In this document: piece after piece, positions 16,601 to 24,887 of the stretch
Layout of the letters: each line of letters opens with the position of its first letter
Position numbering within the stretch: the first letter of the stretch is position 1
NCBI GenBank assembly: GCA_030037705.1
Contig: JASHQE010000003.1
Location: 1 to 33,634, forward strand
Source: Acidobacteriaceae bacterium
GTDB lineage: Bacteria > Acidobacteriota > Terriglobia > Terriglobales > Acidobacteriaceae
Length of the DNA: 33,634 nucleotides
Reading direction: 5' to 3'
The notes under the pieces: generated by a model
What the model saw: only the letters and a program-made list of their open reading frames with translations
What the model was told of the DNA's origin: nothing
Databases searched by the model: none
Made by a program: the position numbers and the translations under genes

Positions 16601-17389
16601 TCAAGCCTCTCCGGCGGCCGCTTCCAGAAGAAGCAGGACCGTGATGAGCAGTGCGACCGGAAAGTAGACCCATCGCGTGTCGAACAATGTCGCGGAGTTA
16701 TCCAGTTCCAGTAACATGCCGCCCCACGAGGGCAGCGGTTCGCCAATGCCGAGCCCGAGCGCACCGAGATTGGCTTCAGCGATGACGAAGGCGGGAATGG
16801 AGACGAGAAACTGCGGCAGAAGCAGAGGAATCAGGTTGGGAATGACTGAGCGCATCATCTGCGCACTCCGCAGCCCACCCGCTCGCGCATGGAACATCCA
16901 TTCGGAGTTTCTTAAATTGCGTGCTCCCCGATACACCGCCTGCGCGCAGGCCGGCCATCCCAGCGCGGCGAGCACCAGAAAGGTAATCGCGGCCGAGCTC
17001 GCCGGCGAGGTGGTCAATGGAAGAGCCGAACGCACCATCATGAGCAGAAATAACCATGGCAGCGCGAGAAAGACATCGCAGATCAGCATCGCCGTCCAGC
17101 CCACATGAGCCTTGCCGAAAGCGGCGAGCGCGCCTATGCCCGCGGCGGCTGCGGTAGTAGCGGCAGATGCAACCGCGGCGCCGGTAAGACTAAGCAGCAA
17201 AGCAGCCGCAACGCGCGCCAGCCGGTCGCGGCCAAGCGCATCCGTGCCCGCCGGATGCTTGCGCGACGCCGCTGCAAAAGGCGCTTCCCGATCCTGGCGG
17301 GAGTAGCTTGCATGAGGCGCAGTCAGGACCGCTGCAGCCATCAATACCAGTGCAGCAAGCGCATACGCGGCGAAGAGCTTGACTCTCAT
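16601..17389 (-). CDS. ABC transporter inner-membrane permease, DppC/OppC type
   Basis: A 262-residue permease with about five to six membrane segments. Residues 45-56 (HPAGTDALGRDR) match the DppC hallmark GTDxLGRD. The cytoplasmic EAA-like loop is ARAGGLRSAQMMRSVIPNLIP, and the family's characteristic LGLGIGEPLPSWGGML follows. The start at 17389 is preceded by GGAGGAG and overlaps the stop of the upstream permease as ATGA. The frame is open further upstream to 17695, but that part is antisense-like sequence over the neighbour and is not translated as part of this protein. It partners with the permease at 17386-18243. Confidence 0.9.
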   Translation of the reverse strand: MRVKLFAAYALAALVLMAAAVLTAPHASYSRQDREAPFAAASRKHPAGTDALGRDRLARVAAALLLSLTGAAVASAATTAAAAGIGALAAFGKAHVGWTAMLICDVFLALPWLFLLMMVRSALPLTTSPASSAAITFLVLAALGWPACAQAVYRGARNLRNSEWMFHARAGGLRSAQMMRSVIPNLIPLLLPQFLVSIPAFVIAEANLGALGLGIGEPLPSWGGMLLELDNSATLFDTRWVYFPVALLITVLLLLEAAAGEA

Positions 17390-18243
17390 GCGCTCCTCCA
17401 ACCGGGCGGATGATCCGAAGCCATTCCAGCGAGCGTGACCGCTACAGCCATCATCATCGTGACGGCCAACAATACGGGTAAATCCCGGTTCATCGCCGCG
17501 TTCCATGCCAGTTGGCCGAGCCCTGGAATGTTGAAGATCACCTCTACCGGAACCAGCGCACTGAGCGCAGTCACGATCGATAGAGATGCAAGAGCGGAGA
17601 TCTGCGGAGATGTGGCCGGCAGGACGTGCGCCACGAGGAGCCGATACATTCTCATGCCCTGGGCTCGCGCCTGCAAGAGATGCGGATCGAGCCACGCCTT
17701 ACGGAGTGCACGATGCAGAAATTTGAAGTCCCGCGCCGCGAGCAGCAGCGCCATGACGAAGACCGGACCGCCGCGATCGCCGAGCAAGCAGAGTGTCGCC
17801 ATCGCGGCCGTTGGTATGGCCAACAGGACCGTCGCCGGAATTTGCCAGAGCATCGACGGATTGCGCCCGGCGCTCGAAAGTAGAGCTGCACTCAACGCAA
17901 GCACCCAGGCCAGGCCCAGAGATCGCAATAGAAGACCTCCCGTCACAGCCAGCCGGGGACGAATCAGTTCAAAGACCGGAATTCCATACTGGCGTGAGAT
18001 CCCGGCATTTCCATGCGTCCACCCGCTTACTTCAGAGGACAACATGTGAAGCATGGAACCACTGCGGGCTGCTTCCGCCGAGAGCTCCGCGCGCGCCGCA
18101 TCGGCGTAGCGCGAATCCATCTCACGCGCATCGCTCAAATATCCCGGCGCACAGCGTACGAGAATTGTCGATCCGGCAAGAACCAGAAACACAATGGCAA
18201 GCGTCCGTGCCAGCCACTTCACTGCCGCAACGGCCGGCCTCAT
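17386..18243 (-). CDS. ABC transporter inner-membrane permease, DppB/OppB type
   Basis: A 285-residue permease with an N-terminal membrane anchor, a periplasmic loop (about 35-100, including GWTHGNAGISRQYGIPV) and several C-terminal membrane segments. The DppB-like segments ARAQGMRMYRLLVAHVLPA (EAA loop) and PVEVIFNIPGLGQLAWNA are clear. Conservation in the first half is weaker than usual and the protein is shorter than most DppB (about 330 residues). Its ATG overlaps the stop of the HD-GYP/GGDEF gene, and its stop overlaps the next permease's ATG, so the genes are very likely translated together. Confidence 0.88.
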   Translation of the reverse strand: MRPAVAAVKWLARTLAIVFLVLAGSTILVRCAPGYLSDAREMDSRYADAARAELSAEAARSGSMLHMLSSEVSGWTHGNAGISRQYGIPVFELIRPRLAVTGGLLLRSLGLAWVLALSAALLSSAGRNPSMLWQIPATVLLAIPTAAMATLCLLGDRGGPVFVMALLLAARDFKFLHRALRKAWLDPHLLQARAQGMRMYRLLVAHVLPATSPQISALASLSIVTALSALVPVEVIFNIPGLGQLAWNAAMNRDLPVLLAVTMMMAVAVTLAGMASDHPPGWRSA

Positions 18244-20696
18244 CGCGTGAACGAGCCTACGAGAACGAGTTGAGCTGAACCCTTGCGGCGTTCATGGTGG
18301 TAGCTCCGCTTACTGAGATACATCTCACGATCGGCCTTTCCCAGCAGCTCCTCCGCGCTTTCTCCATCATCGGGATAGTAAGCGATACCGATGCTCGAAG
18401 AAATGTCCACTTCGATGCGCAGACTCATGCGCGCGCGTTGCACCGCCAGATCGAGTTTTTCCAGTTGGCGATATGCTAAGGAAGCATCCATAGAGGGAAA
18501 CAGGAAGGCGAATTCATCGCCGCCCATGCGCGCGACAACATCTTCCGGACCTAAGCAAGTACGAAATCCTTCCGCAATCGCGCGCAGCAATTCATTGCCC
18601 GTCAAATGCCCGTGCCGATCATTGACTGCCTTGAACGAATTCAGATCGCAGACTCCCACCGCAAAACGCCCGCCCGACGCGCGCGCTTTTTCCACTTGAG
18701 CATCGATCTGCTGCAGGAAATACCGCATATTCACGAGCTGTGTCAGATGATCGATGCGGGCATCCTTCTCCGCGGTCCGAAAACGAAATGCGTTCTCGAG
18801 CGAAAGCGAGAACTTGGACTGAATCGCTTGCAGAATGCGCAGATGGTCTTTGGAAAAAGCGGCTTGTTTTGCCGAGTACACCGTAAGCACGCCAAAGAGT
18901 ACGCCATCAGGATCAAGAAGCGGGATCGACAACGCGGAACTGTCCTCAGTGAACATGCCGCTCTCGGCCACGAAATTGGGCTCGACCGTCGGATTGCCGT
19001 TTACGATAGGCCGTTCATTTTGCGCAACCCATCCGGAGAGTCCTTCACCCAGCGGAATGTGCTGGGCTGAAAATGCATGAGCCAGAGGGCCGTCAATATA
19101 CTGCGCAACAACAGACTCCTCCGACTTGAGATAGACGGCAAAACAGTCGAACGGAATGAGCGGCTGCAGCCGGCGGGACATCATGGCGCTCGTTTCGCGC
19201 GCACTCAGTGAGGTTCCCAGCGCCTGGCTCATCTCGAAGACCGCCTTTGCCTCCTGGCTGGCAGCCACGATCAGGCTCAGAGACTTCGCGGCCAGCGCAT
19301 CGGCGCTCTCATTCCGCAATGTCTTCCCTGCGCACGCAGGACCGTCCTGCTCCGGTTCAAATCCGGCTCCCGGTGCGGCTCCGCGCTCGATGAACAAATC
19401 TGTCTTCAGCGGCTCCATTTCTTGGCTCTGCTGGCGGGCCATCTCTTCGAGCTTAAGGTAATGTTCTTCGAGCAGCTTGACTACGGCAGGATCGAACTGC
19501 GTTCCCGCTCTGCTTTTCACGAAGGCCATAGCCTCTTCAATCGGCATGGCTCTGCGATAAGGCCGCTCGGAAGCCAGCGCATCGAAGCAATCTACCGCCG
19601 TAAGAATGCGCGCGCCAATGGGAATATCCTCGCCCCTCAGCCCGTCAGGGTATCCGCTTCCATCCCACGCCTCATGATGCGACCGCACGATCGGCACCAC
19701 CGGATACGGAAAGTGCACACGCTCCAGAATGTCGGCGCCCACCACGGGATGGATCTTCATCTTCTCGAATTCTTCCGGCGTAAGTTTGCCGGGCTTATTG
19801 ATGATGTGTTCCGGAACGGCCAGCTTGCCGATATCATGCAGAAAAGATGCGGTCGTGAGCGCCTGCATCATGGACTTGTCAAGTCCCATGGCTTTTCCCA
19901 ACTCCGACACGTAAACCCGGACGCGCATCAGATGGCGGTGCGTGTTCTGATCTTTTGCTTCTACGGCCATGGCAAGCCCTTCGATGGTGCGAAGGTGCAG
20001 TGCCTCTGTCTCCAGGATGTGCCGCTCACGATCGCGGACGATCTCCATCTGCGCGTAATACGCGCGATAGACCGTGTAGACCATGGGAATCAGAAGCAGC
20101 GAGGTCATCCAGCCGAACAGGTTGCCGATGTAGTTTGCGGCTGCGGCCAGTATCGCTCCGACCAGATAGAACGGCATGTACCAGAGAAACTCCTGCCGCC
20201 ATTGCCCGAAGGGCCTGGTGCGCGATTCCCATGCAACGATCAGCGCCACCGGCACCGAACTCGCCAGAAAATAGACCGTCGATGCCAGCGCGAGAGCCGG
20301 CGCAACCTCATGGCTCAACAGTTTCAGCGATACAACATAGGCGTGCCAGGCGAGCACTGTCGCTGTCGTTACATTCGCTACGTTAAATAAAATCTGGATC
20401 AGCGAAAAAGATTTCGTCACCCGGATCCGGCACTGTGCAATCACGCTGGCGATAGCCAGAACCAGGGCCTGCAAAGGCGAAAGCTCGAGGATGCCAAGCA
20501 GGATGAACGGGAAATTCACCGACATCGTCGCCTCTGCCCTTGGCATCGCGACCTTCATGCCCGAGCTGAGAAGAATGGCAACCAAGTACACGAAGAAGTG
20601 CAGCCATTGCGTAGCAGGATGGCCGGACGTGGAGCTAAGACTCGCGATTGCGCCAGCCACGACCACGCACACCAGAGCCTTTCCCCGCATTGTCAT
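18240..20696 (-). CDS. Membrane-bound HD-GYP / GAF / GGDEF signalling protein
   Basis: An 818-residue protein with an N-terminal block of about seven membrane segments (1-215). An HD-GYP phosphodiesterase domain follows, with H287/D288 in HDIGK, HHE at 340-342 and GYP at 348-350. A GAF sensor domain lies at about 485-630. A GGDEF cyclase domain has an intact GGDEF at 725-729, while the usual inhibitory RxxD site upstream lacks its arginine. It could both make and break cyclic-di-GMP, with GAF input. I chose ATG 20696; ATG 20690 and a GTG at 20747 are alternatives, none with a strong ribosome site. Its stop overlaps the permease ATG, placing it first in the transporter operon. Confidence 0.92.
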   Translation of the reverse strand: MTMRGKALVCVVVAGAIASLSSTSGHPATQWLHFFVYLVAILLSSGMKVAMPRAEATMSVNFPFILLGILELSPLQALVLAIASVIAQCRIRVTKSFSLIQILFNVANVTTATVLAWHAYVVSLKLLSHEVAPALALASTVYFLASSVPVALIVAWESRTRPFGQWRQEFLWYMPFYLVGAILAAAANYIGNLFGWMTSLLLIPMVYTVYRAYYAQMEIVRDRERHILETEALHLRTIEGLAMAVEAKDQNTHRHLMRVRVYVSELGKAMGLDKSMMQALTTASFLHDIGKLAVPEHIINKPGKLTPEEFEKMKIHPVVGADILERVHFPYPVVPIVRSHHEAWDGSGYPDGLRGEDIPIGARILTAVDCFDALASERPYRRAMPIEEAMAFVKSRAGTQFDPAVVKLLEEHYLKLEEMARQQSQEMEPLKTDLFIERGAAPGAGFEPEQDGPACAGKTLRNESADALAAKSLSLIVAASQEAKAVFEMSQALGTSLSARETSAMMSRRLQPLIPFDCFAVYLKSEESVVAQYIDGPLAHAFSAQHIPLGEGLSGWVAQNERPIVNGNPTVEPNFVAESGMFTEDSSALSIPLLDPDGVLFGVLTVYSAKQAAFSKDHLRILQAIQSKFSLSLENAFRFRTAEKDARIDHLTQLVNMRYFLQQIDAQVEKARASGGRFAVGVCDLNSFKAVNDRHGHLTGNELLRAIAEGFRTCLGPEDVVARMGGDEFAFLFPSMDASLAYRQLEKLDLAVQRARMSLRIEVDISSSIGIAYYPDDGESAEELLGKADREMYLSKRSYHHERRKGSAQLVLVGSFTR

Positions 20697-20912
20697 CGTG
20701 AGACTCTCAATATTCCGGACCCCGGAGCGCCGTGCTTTAGATATCACCCTGACCGGTCAACTAAAAACCTAAATCGAAGAAATAAAACTTTACGTTGTAT
20801 GCTATCGAGATACGAGCTAAAGCCAAATGCACCTTTAGTTGCAACCGTGCGGGCGTCGCGGGAGTAATGAATTTAAGTTACCTTTTGCCTATGTCAACTG
20901 CCAATTCGAATA
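20697..20912. other. Promoter side of the HD-GYP/ABC operon
   Basis: Non-coding DNA between the divergent HD-GYP gene and the composite repeat element at 20913. It is AT-richer than its surroundings around 20755-20800 and 20868-20900, which is compatible with promoters, but I cannot place a specific one. Confidence 0.3.
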
Positions 20913-21289
20913 GGCAGTGGGTCAGTTTCAATTTGCTTTGTAACAAGACACAACTTCGAGGCATGGGTTTACAGCTTGCGGAAAAAGCTTCGCGGAGCGG
21001 TCTTGTAACAGGGCACGACTTAAGTCGTGCCGCAAAATCAACTGGGAGGAAGGCAAGGGTTTTAACCCCTGCACACGAGCCGCAGAATGAAGGCGGGTTT
21101 TGGCAGTGTCTGACGAATCGGAGAACACTGTTTGCAGGGCACAGAATATCCCTCAGGGGTTAAAACCCCTTGGAATTTTGCGCCTTTTCGGCATGGCTGA
21201 AGCCATGCCCTGTTACAAAACCCTGCGCTCCGTAATTCATCAGACACTGTCTAGCCCCTGAGGAATGGCTTTTAAACTGACCCACAACC
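20913..21289 (+). mobile_element. MITE-like element, copy D, enlarged and composite
   Basis: The outer ends are GGCAGTGGGTCAGTTT (20913-20928) and the complement of GGTTGTGGGTCAGTTT (21274-21289), matching at 14 of 16 positions. At 377 bp it is over three times the usual size. It holds a broken first hairpin (CACAACTTCGA), a complete one (GGCACGACTT/AAGTCGTGCC), a second-type hairpin GGGTTTTAACCC, and a whole second element at 21104-21249 in reverse orientation. It fills most of the divergent promoter region between the HD-GYP operon and the glycosyltransferase. Confidence 0.65.
21104..21249 (-). mobile_element. Nested MITE-like element, copy D2, third type of ends
   Basis: A 146-bp element inside copy D. 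The ends are CAGTGTCTGACGAAT (21104-21118) and ATTCATCAGACACTG (21235-21249), 14 of 15 pairs. Read on the minus strand it has the family core: GGCATGGCT/AGCCATGCC, then GGGGTT/AACCCC and CTGAGGGAT. It interrupts copy D within what would be GGGCTTTAGCCCCTGAGG. Confidence 0.65.
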
Positions 21290-21440
21290 TTAGAGTGCAT
21301 GGATGCAAGCAATTTTTGGGAAGTTTCTAAGGTAGTCTCCGCGTTTTCAATCGAATGGGGAAAAGTGTGCTGATGTAACCCAAGGTTTTTGAGTTCTCGT
21401 CCAAATGAATTGGAATCAATCCTCATTGCAGATGTATTGA

Positions 21441-22769
21441 ATGCCAATGATCATGCAGGCTGTTCTTGATACGCCTAAGGAGCATCAGGCCCAGACGCAC
21501 CGGGCCATTATCCTCGCCGTCGTAACAGCGCTGATTCTCCGCGTTGCGGTGATGCCGCTTCCCAACTTCGAAAACCTGATGGATGCCAGCCATATCCATT
21601 GCTGGGAGCAGGGGAATGTGGCCCAGGCGTTGTTAGCCGGCCGTGGCTTCGGCAGTCCATTCGCATCGAATCAACCTTCGGCGGTGATGCCGCCGGTTTA
21701 TCCGCTGATTGTCGCCTTCTTTTTCCGGCTCTTTGGCATTCACACGTCCGCATCGATCGTCGCGGTCCATGCCTTCAATTGCCTTCTTTCCTCGCTGACC
21801 TGCATCCCGGTCTTCCTTATAGCGCGGCGTTCTTTTGGGGAGCGCGTGGGCTGTTGGGCAGCCTGGGGTTGGGCATTTTTTCCGTACGGCATTTATTTTG
21901 CTGCGGCATGGGCCTGGTCTACTCATCTCCTGCTGTTCTGCTTGTGTTGGCTGTTCTATCTGGCGCAAGATCTGGAGCAGTCTTCGCGTCTGCGGCTATG
22001 GGCTGGATTTGGCCTTCTTGCGGGTTTTGCCGGTCTTACCGAACCCTCCGTGCTGACCGTCGTTGCTTTTCTGCTCCTGCTCGCTTGCGTGCGGCTCGCC
22101 GGCAACGGCAAGCGATGGCTGCTGCCAGGAATGACGGCTGTGGTCCTCATGACGGCCACGGTATCCCCGTGGCTCATTCGCAATTTCGTTGTCTTTCATC
22201 GGTTCATTCCCATGCGGGACAGCATGGGGTTGGAACTGTGGATGGGCAACAACGGCTCCAACCTGCGATGGACGAGCGACGATCTGCACCCGCTGCACAA
22301 TGCACAGGAACTGGCTGACTATAACCGGATGGGCGAACTCGCCTATATGGACCATAAGGCGCAGCAGGCGAAAGCCTATATCCAGGCCCACCCCGCGTGG
22401 TACGCATGGATGTGCGCGCGCCGGGCCCTTTACTTATGGACCGGCTTCTGGAGCTTCGATCGTAATTATCTTGCGCTGGAACCGGCCGACCTGGCCAATA
22501 TTCCGTTTGCAACCTTCATGTCTGCGCTCAGCCTGCTGGGTTTATGGTTGGCCTGGCGCGAAGCGCCTGCCGAAGCTATCCGCTATGCCGGGGTCCTGTT
22601 TCTGTTTCCGATCATCTACTATTTCACTCATCCGGAGCCTTACCATCTGCGCCCGCTTGATCCGTTTCTCGTGATACTCGGCTGCCGCGCGATTCTCGCA
22701 TGGCGCGAACGGGTCAAAGAAGAAACGATCTCCCCAGCAATGCCTCAAGTGATTGAGGATGTGTCTTGA
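21441..22769 (+). CDS. GT-C type membrane glycosyltransferase (GT39/ArnT-like)
   Basis: A 442-residue integral membrane protein with about nine hydrophobic segments. It probably transfers a sugar from a lipid-linked donor on the outer face of the inner membrane. The first large loop has NFENLMDASHIHCWEQGNVAQALLAGRGF, matching the acidic loop of GT39/PMT enzymes. The motif MPPVYPLIVAFFFRLFG (about 83-99) is typical of bacterial family members. Donor and acceptor are unknown. Three ATGs (21441, 21447, 21453) are in frame near the start and none has a clear ribosome site, so the first is provisional. No sugar-biosynthesis genes are adjacent. Confidence 0.82.
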   Translation: MPMIMQAVLDTPKEHQAQTHRAIILAVVTALILRVAVMPLPNFENLMDASHIHCWEQGNVAQALLAGRGFGSPFASNQPSAVMPPVYPLIVAFFFRLFGIHTSASIVAVHAFNCLLSSLTCIPVFLIARRSFGERVGCWAAWGWAFFPYGIYFAAAWAWSTHLLLFCLCWLFYLAQDLEQSSRLRLWAGFGLLAGFAGLTEPSVLTVVAFLLLLACVRLAGNGKRWLLPGMTAVVLMTATVSPWLIRNFVVFHRFIPMRDSMGLELWMGNNGSNLRWTSDDLHPLHNAQELADYNRMGELAYMDHKAQQAKAYIQAHPAWYAWMCARRALYLWTGFWSFDRNYLALEPADLANIPFATFMSALSLLGLWLAWREAPAEAIRYAGVLFLFPIIYYFTHPEPYHLRPLDPFLVILGCRAILAWRERVKEETISPAMPQVIEDVS

Positions 22770-22790
22770 AGAAGAGTCTGGCTTTTCCTG

Positions 22791-22950
22791 GGTAGTGGGT
22801 CAGTTTGAAAGGGCACAGCTTTTAGAGCTTACTGAAAAATGCTCAAAAGGGGCTTTGTAACAAGGCATGGCTTCCAGCCGTGCCGTAAACAGACCAAAAT
22901 TTGGGCGGGCTTTAGCCCCTGAGGGATAGTTTTGCGCAAACTGACCCACT
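22791..22950 (+). mobile_element. MITE-like element, copy E, with flanking direct repeat
   Basis: A 160-bp element with ends GGTAGTGGGTCAGTTTG (22791-22807) and CAAACTGACCCACT (22937-22950). Hairpin 1 is GGCATGGCT/AGCCGTGCC and hairpin 2 GGGCT/AGCCC with CTGAGGGAT. A truncated hairpin start (GGGCACAGCTTTT) precedes the complete one. It is flanked by the perfect 13-base repeat CTGGCTTTTCCTG at 22778-22790 and 22949-22961, as expected of a target duplication (the right copy shares two bases with the element end). Confidence 0.75.
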
Positions 22951-23034
22951 GGCTTTTCCTGCGCAGCGCTCAGCATTTTTGGGGTCTATCGATAAACTAA
23001 ATCCGTAAGCGCAGAGCGGAGCACGAGACGCGCG

Positions 23035-24003
23035 ATGAGCAATCCACCCCTGGTTCTGGTGCTGGCTGCAGAGAACCACCCGCAGTTAAGTATGTTGCAT
23101 GAAATCCCCCACGTGCTGGGAAAGTCCGTCACCGATTTCGCGGCGAAGACGCGGGAGGCGGCCGTGATCTTCCATTGGTCCGGCTCGCGTGACGTGCTGC
23201 GCGCGGCCTTTCTTGCCAGTCCTAATTTGCGCTGGGTTCACTCCCGCGCCGCCGGCCTCGATAACCTGCTCTTCCCTGAGCTCGTTACAAGCGACGTCCT
23301 GCTCACCAATGGAACCGGCGTCTTCAGCCGCTCGCTGGGCGAGTTTGCTCTCGCAGCAATCCTTTACTTTGCCAAGGATCTCCGCCGCATGGTGTGCAAT
23401 CAGCAGGCCGCGCGCTGGGAGCAGTTTGACGTAGAGGAGATTGCCGGCCGGACCGTGGGCATCGTTGGCTATGGCGATATCGGCCGCGCCGTCGCCACGC
23501 GCGTCCATGCCATGGGGATGAAAATATTGGCGCTCAAGCGCCATCCGCCTGCGTCTGCCGATCCCCTGGCCGGTCCTCTGATCGCCAGGTTCTATAAGCC
23601 CGAAGAGATCAACACCATGCTCGGCCAATGCGACTATATTGTGGTTGCTGCGCCGCTCACGCACGAGACCCGTCACATGCTCTCCGACGCGCAGTTCGCC
23701 GCCATGCGGCCCAACGCCGTTCTTATCAATATAGGCCGCGGTCCGGTCATCGACCAGGATGCATTGGTGCGCGTGCTCGCCGAAAAAAAGATTCGCGGCG
23801 CCGGGCTCGACGTCTTCGCGAAGGAGCCGATCCCCGTTGACGATCCTATCTGGAAGCTCGACAACGTGCTCATCTCGCCCCACTGCGCCGACCATACCAA
23901 AGACTGGCTCAACGACGCCATGCGCTTCTTCTTGAAGCAATACGATCGCTTCCGCAAAGGCGAGCCGCTCGAAAATATTGTCGAAAAGCATCTGGGCTAC
24001 TGA
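23035..24003 (+). CDS. D-isomer-specific 2-hydroxyacid dehydrogenase
   Basis: A 322-residue NAD(P)-dependent oxidoreductase that interconverts a 2-keto acid and a D-2-hydroxy acid. The nucleotide-binding loop is GYGDIG (145-150). The catalytic set is R235 (NIGRGPVID), E264 (FAKEPIP) and H283 (SPHCADHT). The region RAAGLDNLLFPEL belongs to the substrate-binding domain. The natural substrate (glyoxylate, hydroxypyruvate, phosphoglycerate or another) cannot be named; the protein is too short for the serA type with an ACT domain. It stands alone behind a repeat element, with GGAG about 12 bases before the ATG. Confidence 0.93.
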   Translation: MSNPPLVLVLAAENHPQLSMLHEIPHVLGKSVTDFAAKTREAAVIFHWSGSRDVLRAAFLASPNLRWVHSRAAGLDNLLFPELVTSDVLLTNGTGVFSRSLGEFALAAILYFAKDLRRMVCNQQAARWEQFDVEEIAGRTVGIVGYGDIGRAVATRVHAMGMKILALKRHPPASADPLAGPLIARFYKPEEINTMLGQCDYIVVAAPLTHETRHMLSDAQFAAMRPNAVLINIGRGPVIDQDALVRVLAEKKIRGAGLDVFAKEPIPVDDPIWKLDNVLISPHCADHTKDWLNDAMRFFLKQYDRFRKGEPLENIVEKHLGY

Positions 24004-24308
24004 TTTCTGCGCCGCAAGCTGTCGAAAACACAGTGCTTGCCCTGCCGGGTGCCCCAGGTCTCCCGGCGGGTGCCCCAGATTTGGGCGGTGATGGGTAGAG
24101 CACGAAGAGGGGTGCCCCAGGTCTGGCCCGCCGCGACGGGCCAGACCTGGGAGAGCACAAATCCCACCCAAGCGGGAGAGCACGATGTTCATCGGCGCTG
24201 CCGCTGTCGTATCGATCCCCGGCTGAGTTGAGCTTTTTGCTTTCCCAGGTCTTCCGCCGCGGCGGACAGACCTGGGGCACCCGGCATTTGCGGCGCGCGC
24301 TATCCGGC
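24004..24308. repeat. Cluster of GGTGCCCCAGGTCT repeats with large hairpins
   Basis: The sequence GGTGCCCCAG(A/G)T recurs at about 24047, 24069 and 24111, and in inverted form near 24268. Two strong hairpins stand out. CCCAGGTCTGGCCCG (24116-24130) pairs with 24137-24151 around a 6-base loop. CCCAGGTCT (24244-24252) pairs with AGACCTGGG (24268-24276) and encloses the palindrome TCCGCCGCGGCGGA. They lie between convergent genes and could terminate transcription, although there is no T-run. No gene is supported here. Confidence 0.6.
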
Positions 24309-24665
24309 TTATCCGCCACCGTCCCCCGGTGCGTTGCCCGGAATGATCCCATAGTTCCGGATCGTCTCCACACCGTCGCTGAGCAATTTCTCGTAGCAGG
24401 CGCGCGCGTCCACGCGCGGCGTCAGCTCAAGCGAGAAGAACGTGCCGTCGGTAAAGCACATATCCAACGACTGCCAGTCGTTCGGCGCGTCGTTGACGTA
24501 GTAGAGACGGGCTACGGTCTTGCCGGTGACTTCGGGAAAGTGGATGCTGGAACTCGGTGGATCAGGCAGCTCCGGAGCATCCGGCTCCATATCCGGTTTG
24601 GAGCGGGTTTTCTTTTTGGGGTTTGCGCGGGGAGTGGGTCGGTGCGTACGCTTAGAGACAGCCAT
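24309..24665 (-). CDS. Small conserved protein of unknown function, cassette copy 2
   Basis: A 118-residue paralogue of the protein at 335-703, about half identical by eye. The N-terminal MAVSK-TH-PTP-ANP pattern, DMEPD, GKTVA, DAPNDWQSLDMCFTDGT, PRVDAR and ETIRNYGII are shared. The N-terminal 40 residues are Pro/Lys/Arg-rich and probably disordered; the rest is a small folded domain. The C-terminus is Gly-rich (PGNAPGDGGG), unlike copy 1. The ribosome site and spacing equal those of copy 1, and the upstream 185 bases are conserved. Unlike copy 1, no overlapping downstream ORF with a good ribosome site is seen. Function unknown. Confidence 0.75.
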   Translation of the reverse strand: MAVSKRTHRPTPRANPKKKTRSKPDMEPDAPELPDPPSSSIHFPEVTGKTVARLYYVNDAPNDWQSLDMCFTDGTFFSLELTPRVDARACYEKLLSDGVETIRNYGIIPGNAPGDGGG

Positions 24666-24851
24666 GGCATTGCCTTTCTGTGAAAAAGGTGATGGTGGTT
24701 AGGGGTGCGTCAGTGTTGGATGCACTGGCGTATCCCGCTGCGGATTGTCCGGAACCGGTAGAAACAACTACCGGATTCCGATGATGGAGACTGTAACAGA
24801 AGATTTGGGTCCGCGCTAGGAAAAATCACGAAGAAATTGAGAATATATTTT
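24666..24851 (-). promoter_or_regulatory. Conserved leader of small-gene cassette, copy 2
   Basis: This is the inverted counterpart of 151-334. The 60-base block at 24752-24811 is identical to 192-251 and includes the CCGGTAG/CTACCGG hairpin (24755-24774). At its far end, CTGAAAATATATT is uninterrupted where copy 1 carries a MITE-like element, so it shows the unoccupied site. Confidence 0.6.
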
Positions 24852-24887
24852 CAGATCGAAGCTGCGGGTGCTGGATGCCCCACGCGA

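Noticed and set aside
19422..20390. Plus-strand ORF of 322 codons
   Set aside because: It is antisense to the HD-GYP/GAF/GGDEF gene and shows no similarity to known proteins.
23086..24192. Long minus-strand ORF of 368 codons
   Set aside because: It lies antisense to the D-2-hydroxyacid dehydrogenase, whose motifs are unmistakable; the antisense frame has no recognisable domain and reflects high GC at third positions.
23909..24373. Minus-strand ORF of 154 codons across the repeat cluster
   Set aside because: It is translated repeat and hairpin sequence overlapping two real genes in other frames.
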